Shown here one piece after another: positions 18,381-28,709 of a stretch of 37,683 bases of DNA (positions within the stretch are counted from its first letter, which is position 1; every line of letters begins with the position of its first letter). The stretch is from Methanomassiliicoccaceae archaeon. Its GTDB lineage: Archaea; Thermoplasmatota; Thermoplasmata; Methanomassiliicoccales; UBA472. Location of the stretch: NCBI GenBank assembly GCA_003135935.1, contig PNBI01000074.1, forward strand, positions 1 through 37,683. The letters run 5' to 3'. Under the pieces are notes generated by a model. It did not search any database. It saw only the letters and a list, made by a program, of their open reading frames with translations, and was not told the origin of the DNA. The translations under genes and the position numbers were made by a program.

Positions 18381-19394
18381 ATGGCGGGCAGGCAGAGAGT
18401 CAAGAAAAGCACTGGCAAGGACCTCAATTCCATTAGATCAGCGATATTGCTACGATTAGCCCAGAGCTCATTGATCCGCACGGACCTTCTGGCAGAGTTG
18501 AAGGAACAAGGCCTCGACCCCCGAGAGCTCACCCAGACCTTGAGCGGTTTGGTCAAGGGTGGTTCTATCCGGATGGAGGGAGCGAGGAAGGCAAAATGCA
18601 GCCTGCGCCAGGATTTCTCAACCTTCAAGATGGCATTCGGCATTTGTGCCGCGGAAGGGAAGGAGAACGATTTCCTGGCAACTCCATATTCCAAGTCGAT
18701 TCTTAGCGCTGACCTATTCCCTATCCTGACAAGAGAGTTCGTTCGCTCCGCCATACTATCCACGCTCATGCTCCTGACAATGCCTGCGGTGGACCGCGCA
18801 AAGAACTCCTCGTTGCTGCTCTTGCATAGGACGGTCTATAGCGACCCTTACACCACGGCCGCCATCCAGGGGATCGGCGGTTCCTTGGAAGCCATCGGTT
18901 TCTCAGAAGCGCTGAAGAAAAGCTTGACAGGCCTCAAGACCAAACAGGAGAGGGAGGCGCAGACCTATGTCATGCTTGAGCAACTGGCAGAAGATTACCT
19001 ATCGCGTTTCCTCGGCGGCAGGACCCCACTACCATCCGCGCTCGAGGGATGCCAATCGCTCCTGTTCCCAGAGAAGGAAAGGGCGGAGATATTGAAGACA
19101 TTGCGTAGCTCCCCATTCGCATTGAGCTTCGTGCTTGCCAACGAGGACATGTCTCAGGGGACGGTAATGTCCATCGTCACTCCGCTCCTTCTGCCGGCGC
19201 TGGAACACATGTTCACGCTTTTCGCCCTGTTCAAGCTGTTCTCGTCCGCGGACGTCGAGGCCTATATCGAGGACAAGACGAACAGGGCAGACAAGGAGTT
19301 CAAAGAGGTCGTGGAAAGGAGGAAGGCAGGAATGCAGCAGCCCTCGCACCTCCTGCTGGCGCTTCGATCCTGCCGTATGGCCGATGTGCCTTAA
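18381..19394 (+). CDS. Uncharacterised protein with putative N-terminal winged-helix-like segment
   Basis: ORF from 18315; ATG at 18381 more likely. SIRSAILLRLAQSSLIRTDLLAELKEQGLDPRELTQTLSGLVKGGSI resembles a wHTH. Confidence 0.6.
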   Translation: MAGRQRVKKSTGKDLNSIRSAILLRLAQSSLIRTDLLAELKEQGLDPRELTQTLSGLVKGGSIRMEGARKAKCSLRQDFSTFKMAFGICAAEGKENDFLATPYSKSILSADLFPILTREFVRSAILSTLMLLTMPAVDRAKNSSLLLLHRTVYSDPYTTAAIQGIGGSLEAIGFSEALKKSLTGLKTKQEREAQTYVMLEQLAEDYLSRFLGGRTPLPSALEGCQSLLFPEKERAEILKTLRSSPFALSFVLANEDMSQGTVMSIVTPLLLPALEHMFTLFALFKLFSSADVEAYIEDKTNRADKEFKEVVERRKAGMQQPSHLLLALRSCRMADVP

Positions 19395-19511
19395 TAGATC
19401 GGAATAAAGAACGACGCGATTCGTAACGAAAGCTGCGCTGTGAACAGGTCATCCGGTCTTGTTGAGTACAAGGATGAGCGCCCAAAACGATGAGCGCCGC
19501 TTTCTCAATGT

Positions 19512-20697
19512 TCAGCGAACGAAATCTATCCCTTCGTTGCTCTTTCGGTTCTCGGTCGAATTGTTGGTTCCTAGCTTGTCTGGGCGAATGCCCAATCTGG
19601 CGGCGACATCGTCACTCCCTCCGTTGAGCATGTACTTGGACTTGGCTCCGGTGAATATTACGAGCACCTGGACCTTTCCGGTGTTCTCAGGGTCGATGGA
19701 GCATCCCCAGATCAGCCTGGCGCGAGGATCGATGTTCTTGCCGACCAGTTCCGCCGATCGTTGCGCCTCCTCCACCGTCATGTCCGGTCCGCCCACCACG
19801 CGGATTAGCGCCCCCTTTGATTGCTTGACGTTGATATCGCCCAGCATAGGGGAATTGAGCGCTTCGGTGACCGCCGCCTTGATGCGATCGTCCGAATCCT
19901 GATCGCTCTCGCCCATGCCGACGAAGGCAACCCCGCCCTCGTTCATGATGGTCATGATATCCGCATAATCCAAATTGACCAGTCCGGGCTTGGTTATGAT
20001 CTCGGTCAAGCCCTTGATTGTCTGCATGAGCACCTCATCGGCCACTTTGAATGCGGCCTGGACCGGAAGGTTGGGGACGAGCTCCAACAACTTGTCGTTA
20101 GGCACTACGATGGTAGTGTCGGTCACCCGACGGAGCTTGTCCAACCCGTCCAGGGCGTTCTCCATCCTGACCGTTCCCTCTGATTTGAAGGGGAGGGTGA
20201 CTACGCCGATGGTCAGCGCCTTCAATTGCTCTTTGGCGATCCCCGCCACGAAATGCGCTGAGCCAGTTCCAGTTCCTCCGCCCATTCCAGAGGTCACGAA
20301 TACAATATTGGCGCCATTGAGGAAGGCGCGGATTTCCGGCTCGTTCTCTCGGGCGGCCTGCTCTCCGACCTCCGGAATCGCTCCGGCACCCATTCCGCGT
20401 GTGGAGACCTTGCCGATCAGGATCTTCGTCGGGGCATGTACAGTCAACAGATGTTTAGCATCGGTGTTGATGGCAGCCAATTGAGCCCCGTTTATCCCAG
20501 CTTCGACGCAGCGGTTAATGGTGTTGCATCCGCCTCCGCCACAACCTATGATCTTGATACTGACCTCAAGCTGGGCTGCGATCTTCCTAATCTCTTCGTC
20601 GGCCACGGAATCGGGTCCGGCGGCCTGCACGGTCGCTGCCTGTGCCTCTTTTTGTTTGATATTCTCTAGTGCGCTCTTTACCAAGGAGTTTGGCATG
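19512..20697 (-). CDS. ftsZ: FtsZ-family tubulin-like GTPase
   Basis: GCGGGGCNTINR, tubulin signature SGMGGGTGTGSAHFVAGIAKE, NTDAKHL. ORF extends to 20750; MPNSLVKSALENIKQ start at 20697. Confidence 0.93.
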
Positions 20698-22045
20698 TGC
20701 ATCCCTCGTAGGACATTTGTCTGACGGACGATATAAATGTTGGCATCCAAAAGCGCTGAACGGCGAAGGTCGGACAGCTCATTTCTTATTGGAGGTGCCT
20801 ATCGGGTATCTACCGAGGCAAGAGATCATAGGCCCTGATGCTAACCGACCGAAAGGGATTTTTCCGAAGGTACCACTTCAGGTAAAGCGCCTGATCTATC
20901 TCACCTCGTTCTCATCGGTCGCTTACGGCTACCTGATGATGTCCGTCGCCGCCTACCTTCCAGAGGTCGGGATCACCTCTAGCCAGGTCGGGCTATTGCT
21001 GGGTCTGAATGGGGCAGCATTGGTCATCACCGCGGTTCCCGTCGGCCTGCTGGCTGACCGGATCGGGCGGAAGAGCATCTTCATCTGGGGTCTGGCAGGC
21101 CTTTCTCCGATCATGCTGGTCTACGCCTTCACTACGGACTTCACCTTCCTGGCGATCGCCTCGATCTTCGCCGGGCTAGCGGAAGGGGCTTTCTTGAGCA
21201 CCTGGAACGCGATGATCGCGGACCAGACCGGCCATGGCGGTCGGGAGGAAGCGTTCTCGATGAGCTTCATCTTCAACACTTCCTCCACGTCCATCGGATA
21301 TGCTCTACCTTTGGCATTCCCAGCCCTTCAGGCATTGACCGGCTTGGATTCCAGGGGGATCCACTCCTCGGTCTTCTTCGTCCTTGCCATCGTGGCCTTC
21401 GTCTCCCCCTTGGCCTTGCGGTCGATGCTTCGCCACTATAATGATAAAGCAGAGTTCGGCAAAACGAGCATCAGGAAAATACGCAACCTACGCGTCATTC
21501 TCAAGTTCTCTGCCATCAATTCGCTGATCGGCTTGGGAGCGGGATTCGTCATCCCTCTTATTCCCACCTACCTCTTCCTGCGTTTCAGCCTTCCTGACAC
21601 TTACACAGGGCCTTTACTGGCATTGTCTGGGGTCACAATTGGACTGGTATCGGTGCTTAGTCCATGGCTGTCCCGCAAGTTTGGCATCGTGAGGGCGATC
21701 GTCATCACACAAGGGATCAGCACGGTCTTCATGTTCGCAATACCTTTCATGCCTGACGCGTCAACGGCGGCCGCGGTGTATCTGGTGAGGGCAGCGCTCA
21801 TGAACATGGGTGGCCCACTGGTCGACACCTTCATGATGGGCATAGTTGCCAAAGAGGAGAGGGGAGTAGCTAGCGCGATCAACATGGTCATTTGGCGTCT
21901 GCCCAATTCCGTCACCACGATTGCTGGAGGGATCTTGCTTGCCAGTGGTCAATTCGTTCTCCCGTTCATCATTGCGGCCCTGTTCTACATCCTCGCGATA
22001 ACGCTCTTCTTCTTCAACTTCAAGGACATCAAATTGAAATCGTGA
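20669..22045 (+). CDS. Major facilitator superfamily transporter (true start downstream, around 20789-20900)
   Basis: 12-TM-like; LLADRIGRKSIFIWG MFS loop; SRKFGIVRAIVITQG. Confidence 0.85.
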   Translation: MRSLPRSLACASLVGHLSDGRYKCWHPKALNGEGRTAHFLLEVPIGYLPRQEIIGPDANRPKGIFPKVPLQVKRLIYLTSFSSVAYGYLMMSVAAYLPEVGITSSQVGLLLGLNGAALVITAVPVGLLADRIGRKSIFIWGLAGLSPIMLVYAFTTDFTFLAIASIFAGLAEGAFLSTWNAMIADQTGHGGREEAFSMSFIFNTSSTSIGYALPLAFPALQALTGLDSRGIHSSVFFVLAIVAFVSPLALRSMLRHYNDKAEFGKTSIRKIRNLRVILKFSAINSLIGLGAGFVIPLIPTYLFLRFSLPDTYTGPLLALSGVTIGLVSVLSPWLSRKFGIVRAIVITQGISTVFMFAIPFMPDASTAAAVYLVRAALMNMGGPLVDTFMMGIVAKEERGVASAINMVIWRLPNSVTTIAGGILLASGQFVLPFIIAALFYILAITLFFFNFKDIKLKS

Positions 22046-22154
22046 GAAGCTCGACGCGATCTTGCTGGAATACAACAAGCAATGGCTCCAGCGCGTCTCG
22101 CAATTTGACGCGATATCCTTTTATCATTGATGCTTGAATCACGAGTCAATAATC

Positions 22155-22517
22155 ATGTCATTATTCACAAAGAAGCAGGCCGCGTCAATCGAGGGTAAAA
22201 GCAACGTTGTCGATCTCACGGAAGTCGATTTCGACGATAGTGTCCACAGGAATGACCTAGTCATGGTGATGTTCTGTAGGCCAGGATGCCCACATTGCAC
22301 GCGGATGGAACCGATCTATCAGGAATTGAGCGAAGAGCTGGTCGACCGAATCCTCTTCTGTCGGGTCAACATATTGACCAATGCCAGCCTAACGCGAAGA
22401 TACGAGATCGCCGGGACCCCGACATTCGTCTTAATTAAACACGGGTCGGTGGTGAGGTCGATGGCAGGCGAAAGGCCCAAGGACCTTTTGAGGGATGAGC
22501 TGGTAAAGCAACTTTAA
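22155..22517 (+). CDS. Thioredoxin-fold protein
   Basis: VMVMFCRPGCPHCTRMEPIYQEL (CPHC), RYEIAGTPTFVLIKHG (cis-Pro). ORF extends to 22134. Confidence 0.9.
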   Translation: MSLFTKKQAASIEGKSNVVDLTEVDFDDSVHRNDLVMVMFCRPGCPHCTRMEPIYQELSEELVDRILFCRVNILTNASLTRRYEIAGTPTFVLIKHGSVVRSMAGERPKDLLRDELVKQL

Positions 22518-22568
22518 CGAGCCATTCCCGCAATTCCGTACGGCCTCGTCCCACTTGGCCCGCCTGAA

Positions 22569-23411
22569 TCATCTCACGAAAGTGCCCTTCCTCAACTCAA
22601 GGGAAGCTTCCCTCAACTCCTCCTCGGTGTTCATGACTATCGGGCCCCCCCAGGCGATTGGCTCATGGAGCGGCTCACCAGATGCCAGGAGGAACCGCGC
22701 CCCTCCTTTTTCGGCCTCTAGAATTATCTCCTCGCCTGAGGAGATGATAGCCAATTGGCCGGTTCGAGCCGCTGATCCCTCACCATCGGAGACTCCACCT
22801 CGGAAGACATATGCGAAGGCGTTCCTTCCTTTCTGTATCTTGTGAGCGAATTTGCTATTTCCAGCCATGGAGACGTCGAAATAGTCGACAGGCACTACGA
22901 TGTCCTTCACCGGCCCCTCGGCATCGGACAGTTTTCCAGCGATAACCTTCACCTCAACGTCCTTCTCCAACTTGACCTTCGGGATCGTCTTTGAGGGAAT
23001 CTCTCGATAGCGAGGCGACATCAACTTATTCTTCTTCGGTAGGTTGACCCAGAGTTGGAATCCTTGGAGCATTCCATCATATCGTTCTGGCATTTCCTTA
23101 TGGATGATTCCACTGCCCGCAGTCATCCATTGGGCGTCTCCCGATCCGATGGTTCCCTTATTGCCCAAGTTGTCTCGGTGTGCGATGCTCCCTGATATCA
23201 TGTAAGTCAAGGTCTCCATTCCTCGGTGAGGATGCTTGGGGAACCCGGCAAGGTAATCGTCTGGATTGGAGGAATGGATGTCGTCCAACAAAAGGAAAGG
23301 ATCGAGCCTTTCGATCTGGTCATTGCCGAACACGCGATATAGGTGTACTCCTGCCCCGTCCACGGTTTGTCTTCCGTTGAGCACCTGTTCGAATGAGCGG
23401 TTCTTGGCCAT
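22569..23411 (-). CDS. Pirin-family bicupin protein
   Basis: DPFLLLDDIHSSNPDDYLAGFPKHPHRGMETLTYMISGSIAHRDNLGNKGTIGSGDAQWMTAGSGIIHKEMP. Confidence 0.95.
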   Translation of the reverse strand: MAKNRSFEQVLNGRQTVDGAGVHLYRVFGNDQIERLDPFLLLDDIHSSNPDDYLAGFPKHPHRGMETLTYMISGSIAHRDNLGNKGTIGSGDAQWMTAGSGIIHKEMPERYDGMLQGFQLWVNLPKKNKLMSPRYREIPSKTIPKVKLEKDVEVKVIAGKLSDAEGPVKDIVVPVDYFDVSMAGNSKFAHKIQKGRNAFAYVFRGGVSDGEGSAARTGQLAIISSGEEIILEAEKGGARFLLASGEPLHEPIAWGGPIVMNTEEELREASLELRKGTFVR

Positions 23412-23460
23412 GGTTATTGAGTCGTTCGCCCAGGGATATAAAGGATATGGAACGGGCAGC

Positions 23461-24957
23461 TCAATGCTCGAACGAGAGACCTTCAGTCATGTCTATGGCA
23501 GATAGCATCGTTCCCCTGTTCAGCAGGTCATCGGGATCGAAAAGATCCTTCAACTCACGAAATGCCTGGTAGGTCCTTTCACCAAACTCCTCTATGAGGA
23601 AAGGGGCGCGATTGCGTCCCATTCCATGCTCACCGGTCATGCTACCACCGTAGCTGAAAGTGATGTGGAAGCATTCCTTTGCCAATCGCCGAAGCCTTTC
23701 CTGCCAGCCTTCCACCGGGACCAATGGGCGCACGTGGACGTTGCCCTCTCCCACATGGCCGTAGATGATCACCATCAGGCCTTCCTTCTCGAACAAGCGT
23801 AATATCTCGTCTACGAACGGCTCCAATTGGTCAACAGGGACTGCTAGATCGTCGGCGAACGGGATGAATCGGTGCCGAGCATCCTCGTAAGCACGCCTGA
23901 TGCGCAGGAGCATCTCCCCCCGCATCCTCCAAAGCTCTGATTGCCGTTCTGGTCTCTTTATCTCCGTCGTTTTGATTACCCTATTTGCGAGCTGCTCCCC
24001 TAATGCCTTCCCCATTCGCACCGGGTCTTCATCGAGTTCCACTATGAGCGAAGCACGGGCCTCATCGGGCATTTTCCATCCAGCTTTGGCCAGTTCCGCA
24101 GTGCCATAGGAATCCATGAGCTCCAGGGATGAAGGCCGGAACCTCAAGATATCTGGAACTGCATGGCAAGCTTCCTTTAGTCCGCGGCAAAGGATGAGGA
24201 AAAGTGCTCGTTCAGTTGGCGTAGGGATGAGCTTTAGCTCCACTTCAGTTAGAACTCCCAATGTGCCGACAGAGCCTGACATGAGATGGATGAGAATCTG
24301 TCCAGGATCATCGTAATCTAGGAGGGCCGAAAGGTTATAACCGCTGCTGGATTTCAAGCCCTTTCGAGCTTTGAACTTGGCAACGATCTCCCCATCTTCT
24401 TGAAATCTGTCCTTGAGTTGCATCAAGCCGCGGGTCAGCTCATCAGGGAGCTCCTTTCTTGAATCGAGGATTCCAAACCTAGGGTTGAACAAGCGCACGG
24501 AGTTCAACCATCGGTCGACGCTACCGTATTTGACTCCCCGTAGGCCAGTCGCATTCGTTGCCACATTGCCCCCAATGGTGCAAAACAGGCTGGAGCTAGG
24601 GTCGTAGGGTATCATGGAGTTGAGCTCGTTCACCCTCCTCATCAGATCACCGTGCCATGCCCCAGCCTGCACCCTGGCCAGGTCCCGGCTAACACTGATG
24701 ATGGCATTGAGTTTCCTCGTTCCAAGGATCAGTCCCTTTCCCACGGCCGATCCAGACTGGTTGGAACCGCCTCCTCGAGTGGTGATCACCACTCCTCGTC
24801 TCCAGGCAGCCTCAACTAATCGATACAGCTCAGCCTCAATGGACGGCATCGCCACGCATGTGGGTTTGACTTGGTAGCCGCTCATGTCCCGGCTGAATCG
24901 GATCAATGTACTCTCGTCCTTGAGGACTTCGAACGCCGGAACTTCTTTTGGGCTCAA
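23461..24957 (-). CDS. FAD-binding oxidase/dehydrogenase (GlcD / D-lactate / D-2-hydroxyacid dehydrogenase-like)
   Basis: VVITTRGGGSNQSGSAVGKGLIL, SSSLFCTIGGNVATNATGLRGVKYGSVDRWL, YGHVGEGNVHVRPLVP, TGEHGMGRNRAPFLIEEFG. Confidence 0.92.
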   Translation of the reverse strand: MSPKEVPAFEVLKDESTLIRFSRDMSGYQVKPTCVAMPSIEAELYRLVEAAWRRGVVITTRGGGSNQSGSAVGKGLILGTRKLNAIISVSRDLARVQAGAWHGDLMRRVNELNSMIPYDPSSSLFCTIGGNVATNATGLRGVKYGSVDRWLNSVRLFNPRFGILDSRKELPDELTRGLMQLKDRFQEDGEIVAKFKARKGLKSSSGYNLSALLDYDDPGQILIHLMSGSVGTLGVLTEVELKLIPTPTERALFLILCRGLKEACHAVPDILRFRPSSLELMDSYGTAELAKAGWKMPDEARASLIVELDEDPVRMGKALGEQLANRVIKTTEIKRPERQSELWRMRGEMLLRIRRAYEDARHRFIPFADDLAVPVDQLEPFVDEILRLFEKEGLMVIIYGHVGEGNVHVRPLVPVEGWQERLRRLAKECFHITFSYGGSMTGEHGMGRNRAPFLIEEFGERTYQAFRELKDLFDPDDLLNRGTMLSAIDMTEGLSFEH

Positions 24958-26303
24958 GCTTGGGTCACCTCGTAGGTCAAAGGATTTGTGGCTTTGATGA
25001 TCGCACTCACGGAGCGTTGGTTGAAACCCTTGAATCCCTCGGCCCGTTGCGTAAGTTCTAGATGGCTCCCGACGGCCCCGTTCCTCTCCAGCTCATCGAT
25101 CTTGCTTACATCATAATGACCAGAGCTCCGGATCTGCTTCAGTTTCCGCGGGTCAACGGTCCACCTCTCTCCGATGGTGAAAAGCTGTCGGAGGAAAGCG
25201 AAGTCAGAGAAAGGAGTCATGCTCTGGACCCCACTCCCGGTTAGTGCCGTCCTCGCCCTCTCGAAGTCTACTCGTATCGCCATATGATGCATGCCAGCCT
25301 GAAGAAGGCTCTCTCCATGAAGCGCTACCCACAAACCGACCGTGCCACTTTTGTCCAGTTCAGTAAGCGATCGGCTACCAAAATCGCCAGAGTCCTCAGT
25401 TGGAGCGAGGTCGACGTCGGCGAATATAACTTTAGAAGATAGGGGATGCTCCATGATTTGGGCACCCCAACCTGCGACGTCACCGGCATAGAATCTCTCC
25501 CTTAGCTGAAAATCCATTACTTTGAGCAGACGGATCAGCCGATGGAAATTCAACCTGGAGCTTCGGAATGTTAGATGATCTTGATTCGCCCAACCCAATC
25601 CCAGCTCATCCTGAACCGTCTGCTGCATTCTGGCGGCCGAATTACGCGATAACCAGTAATCGATTTCGCTTCGCACAAAAGCATCGGCTAGGCGGGCTGG
25701 AGCCATCCTGCTCCTAAGGTTCGCGATTAGGTCTTCGATAGTCTGGACGCCCTCTTCGTCCGACAACTGGTTCCTTTTTCGAGAACGAAGTTCGGCCAGG
25801 GCATTTGCATATTCATCGATATCGTCTGATCGGGTCACATCGAAACCATTGTAGCCTCGTCGCTCAACTGCTGTCAGCAAAGCCCCTTCTTCTTTCAGTA
25901 TTTGCAACCGTCGGAAAGGAGCCAATCGAACACCTTCTACTTTCCTCGCTATCGACCAAGCTGATCTGAAGGTATCCAAGTCGTCAACTTTTAAGGCCAG
26001 TTCTGCCTCGCCGTGATGAAACCGCAAAGGGAACAGACAGGTTCCTGGTGCGGTGAAGACTTCCTTCTCTCCTGCCATCTCAACGAAACCATGTTTGGCA
26101 AGTTCGTCTTGGTCCAGCATCACGCTTGGAAGCGACAAGTGATCTATCCAATCAAAGATGCGCGTGGAGGTGACGGTCTCGATCATTGCGGCAATGCGAT
26201 CGGCTCGAGGGCATTGATCGATGAACCAATCTATCAAATGATGGAGGTGTTTGTCCGCCTCCGGAGCGAGCTGCCAATCGAAGGAGTTCAACCGTTTCGC
26301 CAC
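24954..26303 (-). CDS. Uncharacterised 449-aa protein coupled to the FAD oxidase
   Basis: Long ORF with 4-bp overlap (24954-24957) with the downstream FAD oxidase; no family recognised. Confidence 0.75.
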   Translation of the reverse strand: MAKRLNSFDWQLAPEADKHLHHLIDWFIDQCPRADRIAAMIETVTSTRIFDWIDHLSLPSVMLDQDELAKHGFVEMAGEKEVFTAPGTCLFPLRFHHGEAELALKVDDLDTFRSAWSIARKVEGVRLAPFRRLQILKEEGALLTAVERRGYNGFDVTRSDDIDEYANALAELRSRKRNQLSDEEGVQTIEDLIANLRSRMAPARLADAFVRSEIDYWLSRNSAARMQQTVQDELGLGWANQDHLTFRSSRLNFHRLIRLLKVMDFQLRERFYAGDVAGWGAQIMEHPLSSKVIFADVDLAPTEDSGDFGSRSLTELDKSGTVGLWVALHGESLLQAGMHHMAIRVDFERARTALTGSGVQSMTPFSDFAFLRQLFTIGERWTVDPRKLKQIRSSGHYDVSKIDELERNGAVGSHLELTQRAEGFKGFNQRSVSAIIKATNPLTYEVTQA

Positions 26304-26453
26304 CTGGCCTCTTTCGAGCCCGATGAATATGAACTTTTTCAGTCGGAACAGGGAATCAAGGCGCCTTCATGAACGGCCTCGGTCGAATTTCCTTAACAGG
26401 CAGTTTCAAGCACCCTTTTATGGGAGTTGAGCCAATCTTTCAACGATTAATAC

Positions 26454-26741
26454 ATGACGCTTGCGGAGTCGATTGCCAAAGATGTCATTCGCGGGATGGA
26501 CAAACCGGGGCGCGAGCGAATGATCGCATTGATACTTGACGAATTCCTCAAGACGATGACGATGGAAGAACGAAAGGAGATGATGGCCAAGTTCATTCCC
26601 GAGATCGTAAGCAGGGTCATGGAAGGTGTGTCTCCCGAAGACCGAAAGACCGTCATGGAGGCCGTGGTAGCGGCCACTCATCACCCAGAGCTCCATGGCA
26701 AGGAGAAGCGGCCAGATCATGAGGGGAAAGAAGCCAGATAA
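26454..26741 (+). CDS. Small uncharacterised helical protein
   Basis: 95 aa; MTLAESIAKDVIRGMDKPGRERMIALILDEFLKTMTMEERKEMMAKFIPEIVSRVM; plausible coding composition. Confidence 0.6.
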   Translation: MTLAESIAKDVIRGMDKPGRERMIALILDEFLKTMTMEERKEMMAKFIPEIVSRVMEGVSPEDRKTVMEAVVAATHHPELHGKEKRPDHEGKEAR

Positions 26742-26773
26742 AGCATTTGAATTTAATTTGAGAAAGGATTCAC

Positions 26774-27154
26774 ATGGACTGGATTGATGAGACCATCGCA
26801 ATCGGAAGTTGGTTCGATGCCCATTGCGTGCGCATCTTGAGAAAGGAGAAGATCGACCTGATAATCGATTCAAGAGCCCTCTTCACTAAACCTACGAATT
26901 TTAGGAACGAGCCGAGCTCAGAACGAGTCATTAGGGCGGCGGAGACGATGGTCGAGCTTTCTAAGCTCAAAGTGAAGGTGCTGGTATTCTGCAGACACGG
27001 GAAAGACCGCAGCCCTTTCCTGGCCATGATCTACTACAGTAAGAAGTACGGGATGTCGATCGATGAGGCTTACCAACTCATCAGGAGCAAACGGCCAAGG
27101 ACCGTTTATCATCCTGAATGGGTGGAGATGCTTGGCTTATCCAAGCCAAGATAG
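26774..27154 (+). CDS. Dual-specificity-type protein phosphatase
   Basis: Cx5R signature VLVFCRHGKDRSPFLAMIYY followed by SIDEAYQLIRSKRP, typical of the DSP fold. Confidence 0.82.
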   Translation: MDWIDETIAIGSWFDAHCVRILRKEKIDLIIDSRALFTKPTNFRNEPSSERVIRAAETMVELSKLKVKVLVFCRHGKDRSPFLAMIYYSKKYGMSIDEAYQLIRSKRPRTVYHPEWVEMLGLSKPR

Positions 27155-27207
27155 AGCGCAATCGAAGCGCCAAACCAGAGTTTATTAACAATTGGTAGTT
27201 GCACGGA

Positions 27208-28374
27208 TCACTGACGGCTCGCGCAAGCGAGCACTGCATCGTCCAGCACATAGCGAAGCCTGGGCGCTACCAGGAATATTGAACCATAACCGAAGAAGTT
27301 CTGCTCCGTGACATCGTAGATCGCCAGTCCGCAGTACTTGGTCTTGATCGCTCCAAGGTCTGGAATGTATTCGTCCTGGGCCTGCTTCCCATCGTCGTTG
27401 ATACATCTGTTCAACGGGCCAAGGACCTCTTTCTTCATCTCATCGATCCGATCCCTCAGAATGCTGAGCGCCATCCATCTGCTCGACATGCCCTGGAAAT
27501 GCCTCATGATGACCAATTGCGCTATGAAGATGGCAATGAGGTCAGGGATGTTCAAGGTCAATGGCATATCCTTTTCTGAGAAGAGCTGCAGGAGTGTGCT
27601 TCCTGGAAGGAGTATTGCGCCAAAGAAAAGGACGGTACAGACAAATAGCAGCCCCCCGACCAGGACCGATAGAAGAACAAATTCTAGCTTGTTGTCCGAA
27701 TGCGTCTTCTTTAATCTGGCCCTGATGGTCCTGGCGATTCTGGTTATCCCTTGGGCGTGAGGCTCTAATACGAGCATGAGCACGTAGAATAGGAGGATGA
27801 GGACGATCTGCGTCGCGATGTCCCCCGCCAATTGCACGCCGATCGTATTCGACAGGAATCCGAAATTGATGGCATAGATTAGACCGATGGCGAATATTAT
27901 CGAGAAGCTAAGCGCCAGGGGGACCATACCGCCAAGGAAAACGGTCAATCCGACCTCGATTGCCAGTCTTCTTCTCCTGAATATCAAATGAGTGGCAATC
28001 TCCTTAAACTGGACATAGAGCTTCTGGATGTCGAACCTGTCTTTTATCTTCGTCTTTTCAACGGTAGTGGTCGGGATTAGTAGGATGATGAAATTATACG
28101 AATACAGCAATATTCCGATGATCAACCACGGGAAGAGGACACTGGGCTTGAGATAGATCAAGGCTGCCCCGCCGACTATGAAGAGGCAGGCCAGCAGCGT
28201 TCCGAGGGTTTGGCCTTTAGCTCTCTTATTGACCCTTTCTATTAGCTCTTCTTCTCTCTTGATCTCGTTCTCTACTTCTTTCCTGAAAGCGGTCAGCTCG
28301 TCCGCGCCGCAGTAGCCGCCCTCATCCCCCCATATATTTATTTCGTCCGTAGACAACCTGAGAAAATCAACCAT
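27208..28374 (-). CDS. Multi-TM membrane protein of unknown function
   Basis: Several hydrophobic segments (TLLACLFIVGGAALIYL, LLYSYNFIILLIP, FVLLSVLVGGLLFVCTVLFFGAILL). ORF extends to 28452; MVDFLRLST start at 28374 likely. Confidence 0.7.
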   Translation of the reverse strand: MVDFLRLSTDEINIWGDEGGYCGADELTAFRKEVENEIKREEELIERVNKRAKGQTLGTLLACLFIVGGAALIYLKPSVLFPWLIIGILLYSYNFIILLIPTTTVEKTKIKDRFDIQKLYVQFKEIATHLIFRRRRLAIEVGLTVFLGGMVPLALSFSIIFAIGLIYAINFGFLSNTIGVQLAGDIATQIVLILLFYVLMLVLEPHAQGITRIARTIRARLKKTHSDNKLEFVLLSVLVGGLLFVCTVLFFGAILLPGSTLLQLFSEKDMPLTLNIPDLIAIFIAQLVIMRHFQGMSSRWMALSILRDRIDEMKKEVLGPLNRCINDDGKQAQDEYIPDLGAIKTKYCGLAIYDVTEQNFFGYGSIFLVAPRLRYVLDDAVLACASRQ

Positions 28375-28511
28375 TATAACTAATTTGCTAATGAGCCGAC
28401 ATTTAACCGAACCAAGATATGCCAGACGGCAGTCTTTTTCGATTCTGTTCAAGTAATCAAGAACAGAAAACGATATTAAACCGTGGTTGGCTTAGCAACA
28501 TCGGGTTTGGA

Positions 28512-28709
28512 ATGGGCAAGAAGGAGAAAGTAGCATCAGTCCTCCAATTGGTTGGTGGAAAGTCGGAGAACGTAGAGAAGATAGTGGACGAGCTGGATAG
28601 TTTCTTTGAAAGCCTCAATGCTGAGATGGAGGGTTGGAAGATCTCGATGGAAGAGTATCCGGACGGAACAAGGATTTTCGCCCGGTTTCAAATGCTAATG
28701 AAGAAGTAG
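28512..28709 (+). CDS. Small protein, paralogue A (WK[IF]S[MV]EExxxGxRI family)
   Basis: MGKKEKVASVLQLVGGKSENVEKIVDELDSFFESLNAEMEGWKISMEEYPDGTRIFARFQMLMKK; similar to the minus-strand ORF 30383-30559. Confidence 0.65.
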   Translation: MGKKEKVASVLQLVGGKSENVEKIVDELDSFFESLNAEMEGWKISMEEYPDGTRIFARFQMLMKK

